From an uncultured Roseburia sp. (lineage in GTDB: Bacteria > Bacillota > Clostridia > Lachnospirales > Lachnospiraceae), in assembly GCA_947070915.1 (NCBI GenBank), contig CAMTDY010000001.1, positions 1 through 64,000 of the forward strand: a stretch of DNA of 64,000 bases, read 5' to 3'. The notes beneath the pieces are model-generated. The model saw nothing but the letters and a program-made list of their open reading frames with translations, had not been told where the DNA came from and did not search any database. Numbering within the stretch: the stretch's first letter is position 1; each line of letters opens with the position of its first letter. Below, in pieces: positions 54,081-63,586 of this stretch. The position numbers and the translations under genes were made by a program.

Positions 54081-55430
54081 GTGGCATTTGACAGCCTGAG
54101 CGAAAAACTACAAAATGTTTTTAAGGGGCTCCGGAGCAAGGGCAGACTGACGGAAGCGGATGTGAAAACAGCCCTAAAAGAAGTTAAGATGGCACTTCTG
54201 GAAGCGGATGTTAATTTTAAGGTGGTAAAAAACTTTGTGAAATCCGTTCAGGAGAGAGCTACCGGCGAGGATGTACTGAACAGCCTGACACCGGGGCAGA
54301 CAGTGATCAAATATGTAAATGAAGAACTGGTGAAAATGATGGGAGAGACCACCGCCGAGATCTCCCTTCTGCCGGGAGATGAGATCACAGTGGTTATGAT
54401 GTGCGGCCTTCAGGGTGCCGGTAAGACCACTACCGTGGCGAAACTGGCGGCGAAATTCAAAGAAAAGGGCAGGCGTCCCCTGCTTGTGGCCTGTGATATA
54501 TACCGTCCTGCGGCGATTGAACAGCTGCAGACCAATGGAGAAAAAGTCGGGGTTCCGGTATTTTCTATGGGGACCAGCCACAATCCGGTGGACATTGCCA
54601 AAGCGGCGGTGGAACATGCCAGGAACAACAAAAATAATATGGTATTTCTCGATACTGCAGGGCGCCTTCATATTGACGAGGAGCTGATGCAGGAGCTGAA
54701 AAATATAAAAGCGGAAGTCGATGTGCATCAGACGATTCTGACAGTGGATTCCATGACTGGGCAGGATGCGGTGAATGTGGCCTCCACCTTTGATGAAGCG
54801 CTGGATATCAATGGCGTCATATTGACGAAGCTGGACAGTGATACGAGAGGCGGTGCGGCGCTTTCGATCCGTGCCATTACCGGAAAGCCGATCTATTATG
54901 TCGGTATGGGGGAAAAACTCTCGGATCTTGAGCAGTTTTATCCGGATCGTATGGCCTCCCGTATTCTTGGTATGGGAGACGTCATGACCCTTATCGAAAA
55001 AGCCGAGGCGCAGATCGATCAGGACAAGGCAGCAGAGCTCACGAAAAAATTTAAAAATAATGAATTTGATTTTAATGATTTTCTGGACCAGATGCAGCAG
55101 ATGAAGAAAATGGGAGGGCTTTCCAGTATTCTGAGCATGCTTCCCGGGATGGGACTTCCCTCTGATCTGGAGATCGATGATGACGCTTTGAAGGGAACGG
55201 AGGCGATCATTTACTCCATGACGATAGAGGAGAGAACAAAGCCTTCGATCATCAATCCCTCCCGCAAGCGCAGGATCGCGGCAGGAGCCGGAGTGGATAT
55301 CAGCGAGGTAAACCGGTTGATCAAGCAGTTTGAGCAGAGCCGGAAGATGATGAAGCAGATGTCGGGAATGATGTCTGGCAAAAAGATGAAGCGCGGAGGG
55401 AAATTCAAATTCCCCTTTGGCGGATTTTAA
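54081..55430 (+). CDS. ffh: signal recognition particle protein Ffh
   Basis: 449 residues. N domain, then GTPase G domain (GLQGAGKTTT, DTAGRL, TKLDSDTRGG), then a Met-rich M domain that binds SRP RNA and signal peptides (ends MMKQMSGMMSGKKMKRGG). It delivers nascent membrane proteins to FtsY. GTG start after AAGGAGGTG. Core of the ylxM-ffh-rpsP block. Confidence 0.97.
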   Translation: MAFDSLSEKLQNVFKGLRSKGRLTEADVKTALKEVKMALLEADVNFKVVKNFVKSVQERATGEDVLNSLTPGQTVIKYVNEELVKMMGETTAEISLLPGDEITVVMMCGLQGAGKTTTVAKLAAKFKEKGRRPLLVACDIYRPAAIEQLQTNGEKVGVPVFSMGTSHNPVDIAKAAVEHARNNKNNMVFLDTAGRLHIDEELMQELKNIKAEVDVHQTILTVDSMTGQDAVNVASTFDEALDINGVILTKLDSDTRGGAALSIRAITGKPIYYVGMGEKLSDLEQFYPDRMASRILGMGDVMTLIEKAEAQIDQDKAAELTKKFKNNEFDFNDFLDQMQQMKKMGGLSSILSMLPGMGLPSDLEIDDDALKGTEAIIYSMTIEERTKPSIINPSRKRRIAAGAGVDISEVNRLIKQFEQSRKMMKQMSGMMSGKKMKRGGKFKFPFGGF

Positions 55431-55493
55431 TTTGGATTCAAATAGTTTTTACTTTTTGAATAGATGAAGAGAGGATCAAAGGAGGTGAAAGAC

Positions 55494-55739
55494 GTGGCAG
55501 TAAAGATCAGACTGAAGAGATTAGGGCAGAAAAAAGCACCATTTTATAGAATTGTTGTAGCTGACGAGAGATCTCCTAGAGATGGCAGAAATATCGACGA
55601 GATTGGTACTTATGACCCAAATCAGGAGCCTGCAGCTGTCAAGATTGACGAAGAGGCAGCGAAAAAATGGATTGCAAACGGTGCAAAGCCTACGGATGTA
55701 GTAGCTCGTTTGTTTAAACAGGCAGGTATTGCAAAATAA
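55494..55739 (+). CDS. rpsP: 30S ribosomal protein S16
   Basis: 81 residues, normal length. Starts [23 protein letters not shown], which is diagnostic of S16. A GTG at 55494 with GGAGGTGAAAGAC upstream is the start; the longer frame from 55464 would translate the ribosome site. Codons are of the highly expressed kind. Part of a block with khpA, rimM and trmD. Confidence 0.97.
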   Translation: MAVKIRLKRLGQKKAPFYRIVVADERSPRDGRNIDEIGTYDPNQEPAAVKIDEEAAKKWIANGAKPTDVVARLFKQAGIAK

Positions 55740-55768
55740 TGCGTCCTGAATCCAAGGAGGTTGGCAGT

Positions 55769-55996
55769 ATGAAAGAATTGGTTGAAGTCATTGCTAGTGC
55801 ATTAGTAGACAAACCTGACGAAGTTGTCGTAACTGAGACAGAAAACGAAAAAGAAATTATCCTGAGTTTGAAGGTTGCTCCTGATGATATGGGAAAAGTG
55901 ATCGGAAAACAGGGAAAAACTGCGAAAGCGATCCGCACCGTGGTGCGTGCTTCCGCATCGAAGAGCGACAAGAAAATACTGGTCGAGATTCAATAA
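55769..55996 (+). CDS. khpA: KH-domain RNA-binding protein KhpA
   Basis: 75 residues. Single KH domain with the GKVIGKQGKTAKAIR loop (GxxG motif). KhpA pairs with KhpB/Jag in Firmicutes to bind RNA and affect cell division and sRNAs. ATG 55769 after AAGGAGG. The place between rpsP and rimM is the standard one. Confidence 0.95.
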   Translation: MKELVEVIASALVDKPDEVVVTETENEKEIILSLKVAPDDMGKVIGKQGKTAKAIRTVVRASASKSDKKILVEIQ

Positions 55997-56002
55997 CCAT
56001 TT

Positions 56003-56036
56003 GTGCCTGTGCCGCAGTTTGAGCTGCCACAGGCAC
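56003..56036 (+). other. hairpin between khpA and rimM
   Basis: GTGCCTGTG (56003-56011) pairs with CACAGGCAC (56028-56036), extended inside by GCAG/CTGC. No T run follows; may tune mRNA ends or translation inside the block. Confidence 0.6.
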
Positions 56037-56066
56037 TGTTATGTTATAGTGGAAGAGAGGAAAAGC

Positions 56067-56579
56067 ATGGAAGAATTACTGAGAATCGGCGTAATTACAA
56101 CGACACACGGTATCCGCGGAGAGGTAAAAGTATTTCCTACTACAGATGATCCCAGACGCTTTGACCAATGCAAAGAGGTGGTCCTTGTCACGAAAAAAGA
56201 GCAGATTCCTCTTCATGTGGAAAAGGTAAAATATTTTAAAAACCTGGTGATCTTGAAATTCAAGGAGTACAACGACATCAACCAGGTGGAGCAGTTCCGC
56301 AAATGCGATATCATGGTGACCAGGGAAAATGCAGTGCCCCTGGAAGAGGGAGAATATTTTATCTGCGATATCATCGGGGCAGAGGTAGTGGAGGAAGACG
56401 GCACAACGCTGGGAACCGTCAAGGATGTGATGGATACCGGCGCGAACCAGGTATTTGTGATCGCATCCCCGGAAGGCAGGGAGCTTTTATTTCCGTCTAT
56501 ACCGGATTGTATAAAAAAAGTAGACACAGAAAATAAACAGGTGGTGGCACATGTGATGCCTGGCCTGATGGATTTATAG
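56067..56579 (+). CDS. rimM: 16S rRNA maturation protein RimM
   Basis: 170 residues. N-terminal RimM domain (RIGVITTTHGIRGEVKVFPTTDDPRRF) and C-terminal PRC-barrel (FICDIIGAEV, LGTVKDVMDTGANQVFVI, IPDCIKKVD). It binds S19 and helps 30S assembly. ATG 56067 after GAGAGGAAAAGC; the reading frame extending further upstream has no start support. Confidence 0.96.
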   Translation: MEELLRIGVITTTHGIRGEVKVFPTTDDPRRFDQCKEVVLVTKKEQIPLHVEKVKYFKNLVILKFKEYNDINQVEQFRKCDIMVTRENAVPLEEGEYFICDIIGAEVVEEDGTTLGTVKDVMDTGANQVFVIASPEGRELLFPSIPDCIKKVDTENKQVVAHVMPGLMDL

Positions 56580-56598
56580 GCTGTTGTAATGCGTAAAT

Positions 56599-56615
56599 GC
56601 CGGAACAGTTCCGGC
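56599..56615 (+). other. short hairpin before trmD
   Basis: GCCGGAA-CAG-TTCCGGC, a 7-bp stem ending 14 nt before the trmD ATG, next to the ribosome site GGAGGG. Confidence 0.55.
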
Positions 56616-56628
56616 GGTGGAGGGACGG

Positions 56629-57330
56629 ATGAATTATTATATTATGACGTTATTTCCGGAGATGTTTCCGGGGATCATGGATGCCAGCATTCTCGGCAGA
56701 GGGGGAGAAAAGGGGCTGATCCGCTGGGAGACATTTAATATACGGGACTATACCCTGGACAAGCACAGCAAGGTGGACGACTACCCCTATGGCGGGGGCG
56801 CCGGCATGGTGATGCAGGCAGAGCCGGTGTACCGCTGTTACCAGGCAGTATGCGGCAGAATCGGCAGAAAGCCGAAACGGGTGGTCTATCTGACCCCCCA
56901 GGGGAAAGTGTTTGACCAGTCTGTGGCGGAAGAGCTTGCCGGGGAGGAGGAGCTGGTGTTCCTCTGCGGTCATTATGAGGGCATCGATGAGAGGGTTTTA
57001 GAGGAGATCGTGACGGATCCAATTTCCTTGGGAGACTATGTTCTCACCGGGGGAGAGCTGCCGGCGATGGTGATGATGGATACCATCTCCCGCCTGGTGC
57101 CGGGGGTTCTGGGAAATGGAGATTCCGCAGATACGGAGAGTTTTTCTGACGGTCTGTTAGAGTATCCACAGTACACGAGGCCGGCGGAGATCCTGGGGAG
57201 AAAAGTGCCGGAGGTGCTTCTGTCCGGCCATCACGAAAAGATCGAGGCATGGAGACGGGAGAAGTCATTGGAGCGCACCAGGCAGTTCCGGCCGGATCTG
57301 TACCGGCGGTGGAAAGAAAAACAGGAATAA
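56629..57330 (+). CDS. trmD: tRNA (guanosine(37)-N1)-methyltransferase
   Basis: 233 residues. SPOUT-fold enzyme that methylates G37 next to the anticodon to prevent frameshifts. Marks: YIMTLFPEMFPG, DDYPYGGGAGMVMQ, LCGHYEGIDERV, SLGDYVLTGGELPAMV. ATG 56629 follows GGAGGGACGG. Its last 30 nt plus flanking DNA are echoed 77 nt downstream (see 57387). Confidence 0.97.
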   Translation: MNYYIMTLFPEMFPGIMDASILGRGGEKGLIRWETFNIRDYTLDKHSKVDDYPYGGGAGMVMQAEPVYRCYQAVCGRIGRKPKRVVYLTPQGKVFDQSVAEELAGEEELVFLCGHYEGIDERVLEEIVTDPISLGDYVLTGGELPAMVMMDTISRLVPGVLGNGDSADTESFSDGLLEYPQYTRPAEILGRKVPEVLLSGHHEKIEAWRREKSLERTRQFRPDLYRRWKEKQE

Positions 57331-57386
57331 AACCTGCATATGTTCGGCTATTATGAAAAGATAGGGACATGGAGGTGGGAAGGCGC

Positions 57387-57416
57387 TGGAAAGAAAAACA
57401 GGAATAAAACTTGCAT
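57387..57416 (+). repeat. partial direct repeat of the trmD 3' end
   Basis: 30 nt match 57310-57339 with one change (AAAACCTGCAT to AAAACTTGCAT). The preceding TATGAAAAGATAGGGACATGG also echoes trmD sequence near 57233. The changed base creates the TTGCAT used as -35 box of the his promoter. Confidence 0.75.
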
Positions 57417-57439
57417 TTTTTGTAAGACCGTGGTAGAAT
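57411..57439 (+). promoter_or_regulatory. promoter of hisB
   Basis: TTGCAT (57411-57416), 17-bp spacer, TAGAAT (57434-57439), about 50 nt before hisB. Confidence 0.65.
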
Positions 57440-57487
57440 AAATAGATAAAAGATGGCATACTATACCATCACGACAGGAGGAAATAC

Positions 57488-58075
57488 GTGGAACGAGTGG
57501 CAGAATGCAGGCGCTGTACAAAGGAGACAGAGATCAGCGTAAAATTAAACCTGGATGGCACAGGAAAATTCAGCATTGACACAGGGGTCGGTTTTTTTGA
57601 CCATATGCTGGAAGGGTTTGCAAAACATGGGTTCTTTGATCTGGAGATCCGGGTAAAGGGAGATGTACATGTGGACGCCCACCATACCGTTGAAGATACG
57701 GGAATTGTGCTGGGACAGGCTTTTGCCAGTGCCCTGGGTGACAAAGAGGGGATCAGCCGCTTCGGTTATTTTATTCTTCCGATGGATGACGCGCTGGTTC
57801 TGGCGGCGCTGGATATATCAGGACGTACATATTTTGCTTTTGAAGCGGAACTTCCGGCAGAGAAGTTAGGAACGATGGAGACGGAGACCGTGCGGGAATT
57901 TTTTATGGGGTTTGCGTCGGGACTGGGGATGAATCTTCATATCCGCCAGCTCGCCGGGCTCAACACACATCATATTGTTGAGGCGATGTTTAAGGCAGTC
58001 GCCAAGGCGATGGATCTGGCGGTAAAAAAGGATGAGAGAATTGAGGGAGTCCTTTCCACAAAAGGCACCTTATAG
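57488..58075 (+). CDS. hisB: imidazoleglycerol-phosphate dehydratase
   Basis: 195 residues, single-function HisB. Manganese-binding motifs: [31 protein letters not shown] and [16 protein letters not shown]. It dehydrates imidazole glycerol phosphate in histidine synthesis. GTG start after AGGAGGAAATAC. Followed 14 nt later by the HisI/HisE fusion; other his genes are not in the window. Confidence 0.96.
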   Translation: MERVAECRRCTKETEISVKLNLDGTGKFSIDTGVGFFDHMLEGFAKHGFFDLEIRVKGDVHVDAHHTVEDTGIVLGQAFASALGDKEGISRFGYFILPMDDALVLAALDISGRTYFAFEAELPAEKLGTMETETVREFFMGFASGLGMNLHIRQLAGLNTHHIVEAMFKAVAKAMDLAVKKDERIEGVLSTKGTL

Positions 58076-58089
58076 GGAGGAAATACATT

Positions 58090-59331
58090 TTGGCTTATAA
58101 AAAGATAATTCCATATATAAACGGAGAAAATGAGCTTCCGGCGAATATCATTATGCAGGCGGAGCAGTACTGCTTTGCCGGGGCAGATGCCCTGTTTATC
58201 TATAACTATTCCAAGATGGAGAAAGAGCGGGAAGAATTTCTGGCGGCGTTGAAGCAGATTGCGTCGAAGATCGACATACCATTTTTCACAGGGATGTATG
58301 TAGGGCGTTTTGAGGATGCCAAAAAGGCATTTTATACCGGTGCTGAACAGGTGGTGGTAAAATATGAGATCTGTCCGAATGTGGCGGTGCTCAAAGAGGT
58401 CACAGGACGGTTTGGCGCTGACAAGATCATTCTCGAAATAGATGGGGATATTGATTTTGACAGGATTCCATTTCCAGTAAATACACTGCTGGTCAAGCAT
58501 GTAGATATGGATGCCGCCCTGGAGCGCAGGTGCAGAAATGCCGGCAAACAGATTGTCATCCGGGACAGTCTTCTGAGAAATGATCTGGAGAGCCTTCTGC
58601 GCCTTCCGAATGTGTGCGGGGTATCCACCAATTATTTTCTGGGCAAAGAAATTTTAAAGATAAAAATGAACATGAAGCGGGCGGGGATTGAAATGAATAC
58701 CTTCGAGTCCGCCATGGATTTTTCGGAGTTCAAGACGGATGAAAAGGGACTGATCCCCTGTATTACCCAGGATTATAAGACGGGGGAAGTGTTGCAGCTC
58801 GCCTACATGAACCAGCAGTCTTATGAAGCGACCTGTGCCACCGGAAAAATGACATATTTCAGCAGAAGCAGGCAGGAACTGTGGTGCAAGGGAGAGACCT
58901 CGGGACACTACCAGTATGTGAAAGAGCTGCGTCTCGATTGCGACCATGACACGGTTCTGGCAAAAGTCCATCAGGTAGGGGCGGCCTGCCACACAGGCGC
59001 CAGAAGTTGTTTCTTTCATGAACTGGCGAAAAAAGAATATAATAATACCAATCCTCTTACGATACTGAATGAGGTGTTTGCTACGATCGAAGACCGGAAA
59101 GAACACCCCAAAGAAGGTTCTTATACAAATTATCTTTTTGACAAGGGGATTGATAAAATACTGAAAAAGTGCGGGGAAGAGGCGACAGAAATTGTCATTG
59201 CCGCCAAAAATCCGGATGCAGAGGAGTTAAAGTACGAGATCGCAGATTTTCTGTACCACATGATGGTTCTTATGGCAGAGTGTGGTTTGAATTGGGACGA
59301 TGTAGTGAAAGAACTTGCCAACAGGCATTGA
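58090..59331 (+). CDS. hisIE: HisF/HisA-like domain fused to phosphoribosyl-AMP cyclohydrolase and phosphoribosyl-ATP pyrophosphatase
   Basis: 413 residues. About 1-205 look like a diverged HisF/HisA half-barrel set ([46 protein letters not shown]). About 215-315 are HisI, with the zinc/magnesium block [22 protein letters not shown] and RSCFF. About 320-413 are HisE ([33 protein letters not shown]). HisI and HisE carry out steps 2 and 3 of the pathway; the first domain lacks clear HisF catalytic Asp blocks and may be non-catalytic. TTG start with GGAGGAAATACATT upstream. Usual HisIE is near 200 residues, so this is a three-part fusion. Confidence 0.9.
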   Translation: MAYKKIIPYINGENELPANIIMQAEQYCFAGADALFIYNYSKMEKEREEFLAALKQIASKIDIPFFTGMYVGRFEDAKKAFYTGAEQVVVKYEICPNVAVLKEVTGRFGADKIILEIDGDIDFDRIPFPVNTLLVKHVDMDAALERRCRNAGKQIVIRDSLLRNDLESLLRLPNVCGVSTNYFLGKEILKIKMNMKRAGIEMNTFESAMDFSEFKTDEKGLIPCITQDYKTGEVLQLAYMNQQSYEATCATGKMTYFSRSRQELWCKGETSGHYQYVKELRLDCDHDTVLAKVHQVGAACHTGARSCFFHELAKKEYNNTNPLTILNEVFATIEDRKEHPKEGSYTNYLFDKGIDKILKKCGEEATEIVIAAKNPDAEELKYEIADFLYHMMVLMAECGLNWDDVVKELANRH

Positions 59332-59348
59332 CAGATAGGAGGTATTGT

Positions 59349-59480
59349 ATGTCTTTAGGTGAAGCATTTATAAGTTATGGGGTGAAGCTTGTCCTGTTTT
59401 CGATCGTTGCCGGCATCGGCATCTGGTCAGGCATAAAGTTGCGCAAAGCTAAAAATGCAAAAATCAACAACGGAGAATAG
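59349..59480 (+). CDS. 43-residue single-pass membrane peptide
   Basis: Sequence begins MSLGEAFISYGVKLVLFSIV and continues through a membrane helix into a basic tail (KLRKAKNAK). GGAGGTATTGT gives a good ribosome site. It lies 17 nt after hisIE and 10 nt before pilB, so it is probably translated within this transcript. No family recognised; the size suggests a small regulator or a pilus/membrane accessory, which is speculation. Confidence 0.7.
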   Translation: MSLGEAFISYGVKLVLFSIVAGIGIWSGIKLRKAKNAKINNGE

Positions 59481-59490
59481 GTGATAGATT

Positions 59491-61191
59491 ATGATAAGTC
59501 AAACTCGTAAGAGAATCGGTGACGTTCTGATCGATGCCAACATTATTACCCAGGAACAGTTGATGGAGGCATTGGAAGAGCAGAGAAAGACCGGAAAGCG
59601 TCTCGGTGAGGTGCTGGTCGATATGAAATTTACCGATGAGACTGAGATCGCAGAAGCAATGTCCCAGCAGATGAAGATTCCGCTTGCCAAGATCCGTGAA
59701 GCAAAACTGGCGCCGGAGATCATTGAGCTGCTGCCGGAAAACATTGTGCGCAAAAACAATGTCATTCCCTTTGAAGTGGATGAAAACAATCCCAATATCC
59801 TCCGGATCGCCATGGCGGATCCGCTGGATATCATTGCGGTAGATGATATTTCCATTATCACCAACATGCAGATCGAGATCATGGTGGCGACGCCATCAGA
59901 TGTTGCTTATGCGATAGAGAAATATTATGGGAACGAGCAGTCCGCCAAGCTGGCGGAAAGTTTTGCCCAGGAGCGTATGGACAAAAACCAGAAGCTCAAA
60001 AAAGAGGAAGATGGCAACGATGAGGTGGATAATTCGCCCATCGTGCTCCTTGTTAATAAGATCATCGAGCAGGCGGTCAACGAGCGCGCCAGTGATATCC
60101 ATATTGAGGCGCTGGAAGACCAGGTTCGTGTGAGGTATCGTATCGACGGCGCCATGCAGGAAGTTATGAGGTATCCCAAAGATCTTCAGAGCGCCATCGT
60201 GGCGCGTATTAAAATTGTCAGCGGAATGAATATTTCCGAAAAACGTGCCCCTCAGGACGGCCGTATGACCCTGATCTTCAACCGGGTTGAATATGACCTC
60301 CGTGTTTCCTCGCTTCCGACTACTTTTGGCGAGAAGGTGGTTATGCGTATCGCCTCCAAATCGGGACTGAATAAAGAAAAGAGTGAACTCGGTTTTCAGG
60401 AAGAAGAGCTGAAACGTTTTGACGGCATACTGAAAAATCCCCATGGGATCATATTGGTTACAGGACCTACCGGAAGTGGTAAATCCACCACTCTTTACAC
60501 GGTTTTGAACGAATTAAATGGTGGGGATGTAAATATCATTACCGTGGAGGATCCGGTGGAGGCAGATGTGGATGGCATCAATCAGGTGCAGGTCAATGAA
60601 AAAGCGGGACTTACCTTTGCCTCGGCGCTGCGTTCCATTCTCCGTCAGGATCCGGATATCATTATGATCGGAGAGATCCGAGATGAGGAGACAGCGAGCA
60701 TCGCCGTAAAGGCGGCGATCACAGGGCATCTTGTGGTAAGCACCCTGCATACAAACAGTGCAGCCAGCACGGTAACCCGTCTTGAAGATATGGGGATTGA
60801 GCCATACATGGTGGCGGACTCTGTGGTGGGGATCATAGCCCAGCGTCTGGTGCGCCGGATCTGCCCCAAATGTCATGTGCAGAAACAGATGTCAGATACC
60901 GATAAATTCAGGCTTCGCCTGAGGGGGGATTCCAACCCGATGATCTACGAACCGTCGGAATCCGGGTGTGCCTTTTGCAATAACTCCGGCTACCGGGGGC
61001 GAATCGGTGTTTACGAGATCATGCCGATCACGCCGGCGCTGAGAGAGGTGATCAGCCGGGGCGGCGGAGCAGAGGAGATCCAGAAAGTAGCGCTGAAAGA
61101 AGGCTTGACGACATTGAGGCTAGGTGCTGCAAAACTGGTTTTAAAGGGGGTTACTTCGATTTCAGAAGTAGAAAGAATTGCGGCAGAATGA
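59491..61191 (+). CDS. pilB: type IV pilus assembly ATPase PilB/GspE
   Basis: 566 residues. N-terminal GspE-II type domain (RIGDVLIDANIITQEQL, GKRLGEVLVDM), then the hexameric ATPase: Walker A TGPTGSGKSTTL, Asp box ITVEDPVEADVDGI, Walker B DPDIIMIGEIRDEET, His box VSTLHTNSA. A zinc site is present: CPKCHVQ and CAFCNNSG. It powers pilus extension (or a competence-type pseudopilus). Operonic with pilT and pilC. Confidence 0.95.
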   Translation: MISQTRKRIGDVLIDANIITQEQLMEALEEQRKTGKRLGEVLVDMKFTDETEIAEAMSQQMKIPLAKIREAKLAPEIIELLPENIVRKNNVIPFEVDENNPNILRIAMADPLDIIAVDDISIITNMQIEIMVATPSDVAYAIEKYYGNEQSAKLAESFAQERMDKNQKLKKEEDGNDEVDNSPIVLLVNKIIEQAVNERASDIHIEALEDQVRVRYRIDGAMQEVMRYPKDLQSAIVARIKIVSGMNISEKRAPQDGRMTLIFNRVEYDLRVSSLPTTFGEKVVMRIASKSGLNKEKSELGFQEEELKRFDGILKNPHGIILVTGPTGSGKSTTLYTVLNELNGGDVNIITVEDPVEADVDGINQVQVNEKAGLTFASALRSILRQDPDIIMIGEIRDEETASIAVKAAITGHLVVSTLHTNSAASTVTRLEDMGIEPYMVADSVVGIIAQRLVRRICPKCHVQKQMSDTDKFRLRLRGDSNPMIYEPSESGCAFCNNSGYRGRIGVYEIMPITPALREVISRGGGAEEIQKVALKEGLTTLRLGAAKLVLKGVTSISEVERIAAE

Positions 61192-61231
61192 CAGTAGTGA
61201 GCAGAAACTATGAGAAGGAGGAAAAGGGGTT

Positions 61232-62284
61232 ATGACTCTTGACGATATACTAATTCAGGCCCGTAAGGTCGGAGCTTCGGATGTGCATGTATCAGTCGGG
61301 GTTCCGATCAAGTGCAGGATTCACGGAACACTGAAGGATCTGACATCCACACCGCTTACGGGGACGGATACAAAAGCCCTGGTAGAGCAGATGATTCCAA
61401 AGCGTCTGATCGGAGAGTTTAATGAGACCGGGGAAGCAGATTTTTCCTATGCGATAGCCGGTCAGGGGCGTTTCCGTGTAAACGTATTTAAGCAGAAAGG
61501 TTCCATGGCATTTGTTATCCGACTGATCAATATGGAGATACCGGAGCCGGAGGGGCTTGGCCTGACACAGTCAGTCATCGATCTGACCAGTAAAAAAAGA
61601 GGGCTCGTGCTGGTGACAGGGCCTACAGGAAGTGGTAAATCCACAACTCTGGCAGCATTGATCAATAAGATCAATGAAAATTACAGCCATCACATCATTA
61701 CGCTGGAGGACCCGATCGAGTATCTTCATGTACATAAAAAATCCATCGTAAATCAGAGAGAGATCGGTATGGACACAGACAGTTATGCGGCGTCCCTCAG
61801 GGCGGCCCTCCGTGAAGATCCCGACGTTATCCTGGTGGGAGAGATGCGAGACCTGGAGACGATATCCACGGCGGTGACAGCGGCCGAGACCGGGCATCTT
61901 GTCTTCTCCACACTGCATACCATCGGAGCGGCGGCTACCATCGACCGTATCATAGACGTGTTCCCGCCCCATCAGCAGCCACAGATCCGTCTGCAGCTGG
62001 CGACTCTTCTGGAGGCCATTATTTCCCAGCAGCTGATGAAGACGGCAGATGGAAAAGGACGTGTAGCGGCATTTGAGATCCTTCATGCCAACAGTGCGAT
62101 CCGTGCACTGATCCGTGAAGGGAAGAGCCATCAGATTCCATCGGTGATTCAGACCAGCCGGAAGAGCGGCATGATCACGATGGATGATTCGATATTTGAC
62201 CTATATACAGCGGGCAGGGTGAGCAAGGATGAAGCGATCACCTTTGCCCAGGATAAAGCAGCATTAAATAAGAGGCTTTACTAA
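61232..62284 (+). CDS. pilT: type IV pilus retraction ATPase PilT
   Basis: 350 residues. Lacks the N-terminal PilB domain. Walker A TGPTGSGKSTTL, Asp box TLEDPIEYLH, Walker B DVILVGEMRDLET, and the retraction-ATPase C-terminal motif AIRALIREGKSHQI (the AIRNLIRE box). Drives depolymerisation and twitching or DNA uptake. ATG after AGGAGGAAAAGGGGTT. Confidence 0.95.
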   Translation: MTLDDILIQARKVGASDVHVSVGVPIKCRIHGTLKDLTSTPLTGTDTKALVEQMIPKRLIGEFNETGEADFSYAIAGQGRFRVNVFKQKGSMAFVIRLINMEIPEPEGLGLTQSVIDLTSKKRGLVLVTGPTGSGKSTTLAALINKINENYSHHIITLEDPIEYLHVHKKSIVNQREIGMDTDSYAASLRAALREDPDVILVGEMRDLETISTAVTAAETGHLVFSTLHTIGAAATIDRIIDVFPPHQQPQIRLQLATLLEAIISQQLMKTADGKGRVAAFEILHANSAIRALIREGKSHQIPSVIQTSRKSGMITMDDSIFDLYTAGRVSKDEAITFAQDKAALNKRLY

Positions 62285-62299
62285 GGAAGGAGGGGCTAT

Positions 62300-63511
62300 A
62301 TGGCAACATTTAAGTACAGGATCACCGACCGGTACGGAAAAGATAAAAGAGGTACGGTCGAGGCGAACTCGGAGGAAGCGGCTACCGCGAAACTAAAGGG
62401 CGAGGGCGCCATTGTACATTTTATCAAGGAGACTACGAGCGTAGATGACGCGGCCTGGAATATATCCATTGGAAATCCGGTGAAACTCAAGGACATCACA
62501 CTTTTCTGCCGTCAGTTCTACAGTATACTGAATGCCGGTGTAACAGTGGTAGACGGTCTGAAAATGCTGGAGGACTCCACAGAAAACAAGACACTGCGTA
62601 AGTCCATCTACAATGTACAGGTGAATGTGGAAAAAGGAGAGACTCTTGCCAATGCCATGGCGCTGGAAGGAAAGGTATTTCCGGATCTGCTGATCAACAT
62701 GGTGGCGGCGGGCGAGGCGACGGGTAACCTAAGTATCGCTTTTGAACGGATCTGTACCCAGTTTGAGAAGGATCAGAAACTGCGCTCCATATTGATCGGT
62801 GCGATGATCTATCCGATAGTAGTGCTTGTAGTGGCTGTTATCGTTGTTATCGTTCTGATGGTAGTGGTAATACCTCAGTTCCAGGAGATTTTTAGTATGA
62901 TGGGAGAACAGCTTCCGCTGCCGACCCGCATCGTGATAGCGGTCAGTGAATTCATGCAGGCCAATCTGATCTGGGTGATCGGCGGGATCATTGGATTTGT
63001 TGGATTGATTATATATGCGAAGAATACGGAGACCGGGAAACAGATCACCAGCCGGATGTGCCTAAAGATCCCGGTTGTTAAGGATTTTTCTATTAAAAAC
63101 GCAGCGGCAAAATTCAGTATGACCATGTCCACCCTGGTTATGTCCGGTGTTCCCCTGGTGGAGGCTCTGGGCATCGTGGCAAATGTCGTGGAGAACCGGG
63201 TTGTGCGGAAGGTGCTGAACGACTCCAGGGAAGAGGTTATGCAGGGTGTGCCCATGTCGGAGCCCATTGAGGCATCAGAGGTGTTTCCGCAGATGGTCTA
63301 TCATATGCTGCGTATCGGTGAGGAAACCGGTAATACCGAGGCGATGTTAGACAAGGTGGCGGAGTACTATGAGCAGGAAGTAGAGACGGCGACAAAGAAC
63401 CTGACGACGGCGATGGAGCCGGCGGTCATCATCCTGCTGGCGGTAGTGGTCGGCGGTGTAGTGGGAGCCATCGTTATGCCAATGATGCAGATCTACTCAA
63501 TGGCAGGCTGA
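62300..63511 (+). CDS. pilC: type IV pilus inner-membrane platform protein PilC/GspF
   Basis: 403 residues. Two GspF domains with three membrane helices (one near 165-195, one near 215-235, one at the C-end VIILLAVVVGGVVGAIVMPMM). Contains FCRQFYSILNAGV and FSMTMSTLVMSGVPLVEAL repeats. It holds the assembly ATPase and passes pilin subunits. No pilin, prepilin peptidase or PilM-like gene follows; the unit ends in a terminator. Confidence 0.95.
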   Translation: MATFKYRITDRYGKDKRGTVEANSEEAATAKLKGEGAIVHFIKETTSVDDAAWNISIGNPVKLKDITLFCRQFYSILNAGVTVVDGLKMLEDSTENKTLRKSIYNVQVNVEKGETLANAMALEGKVFPDLLINMVAAGEATGNLSIAFERICTQFEKDQKLRSILIGAMIYPIVVLVVAVIVVIVLMVVVIPQFQEIFSMMGEQLPLPTRIVIAVSEFMQANLIWVIGGIIGFVGLIIYAKNTETGKQITSRMCLKIPVVKDFSIKNAAAKFSMTMSTLVMSGVPLVEALGIVANVVENRVVRKVLNDSREEVMQGVPMSEPIEASEVFPQMVYHMLRIGEETGNTEAMLDKVAEYYEQEVETATKNLTTAMEPAVIILLAVVVGGVVGAIVMPMMQIYSMAG

Positions 63512-63532
63512 TCGTTGAATACTGAAGACAAA

Positions 63533-63582
63533 AAAACCCTGTATGGTTCTGGTGAAAAACTGGAATCATACAGGGGTTTTTA
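63533..63582. terminator. bidirectional terminator between pilC and the right-edge gene
   Basis: AAAACCCTGTATG (63533-63545) pairs with CATACAGGGGTTTT (63567-63580) with A and T runs on both sides; serves both converging genes. Confidence 0.85.
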
Positions 63583-63586
63583 TGTA

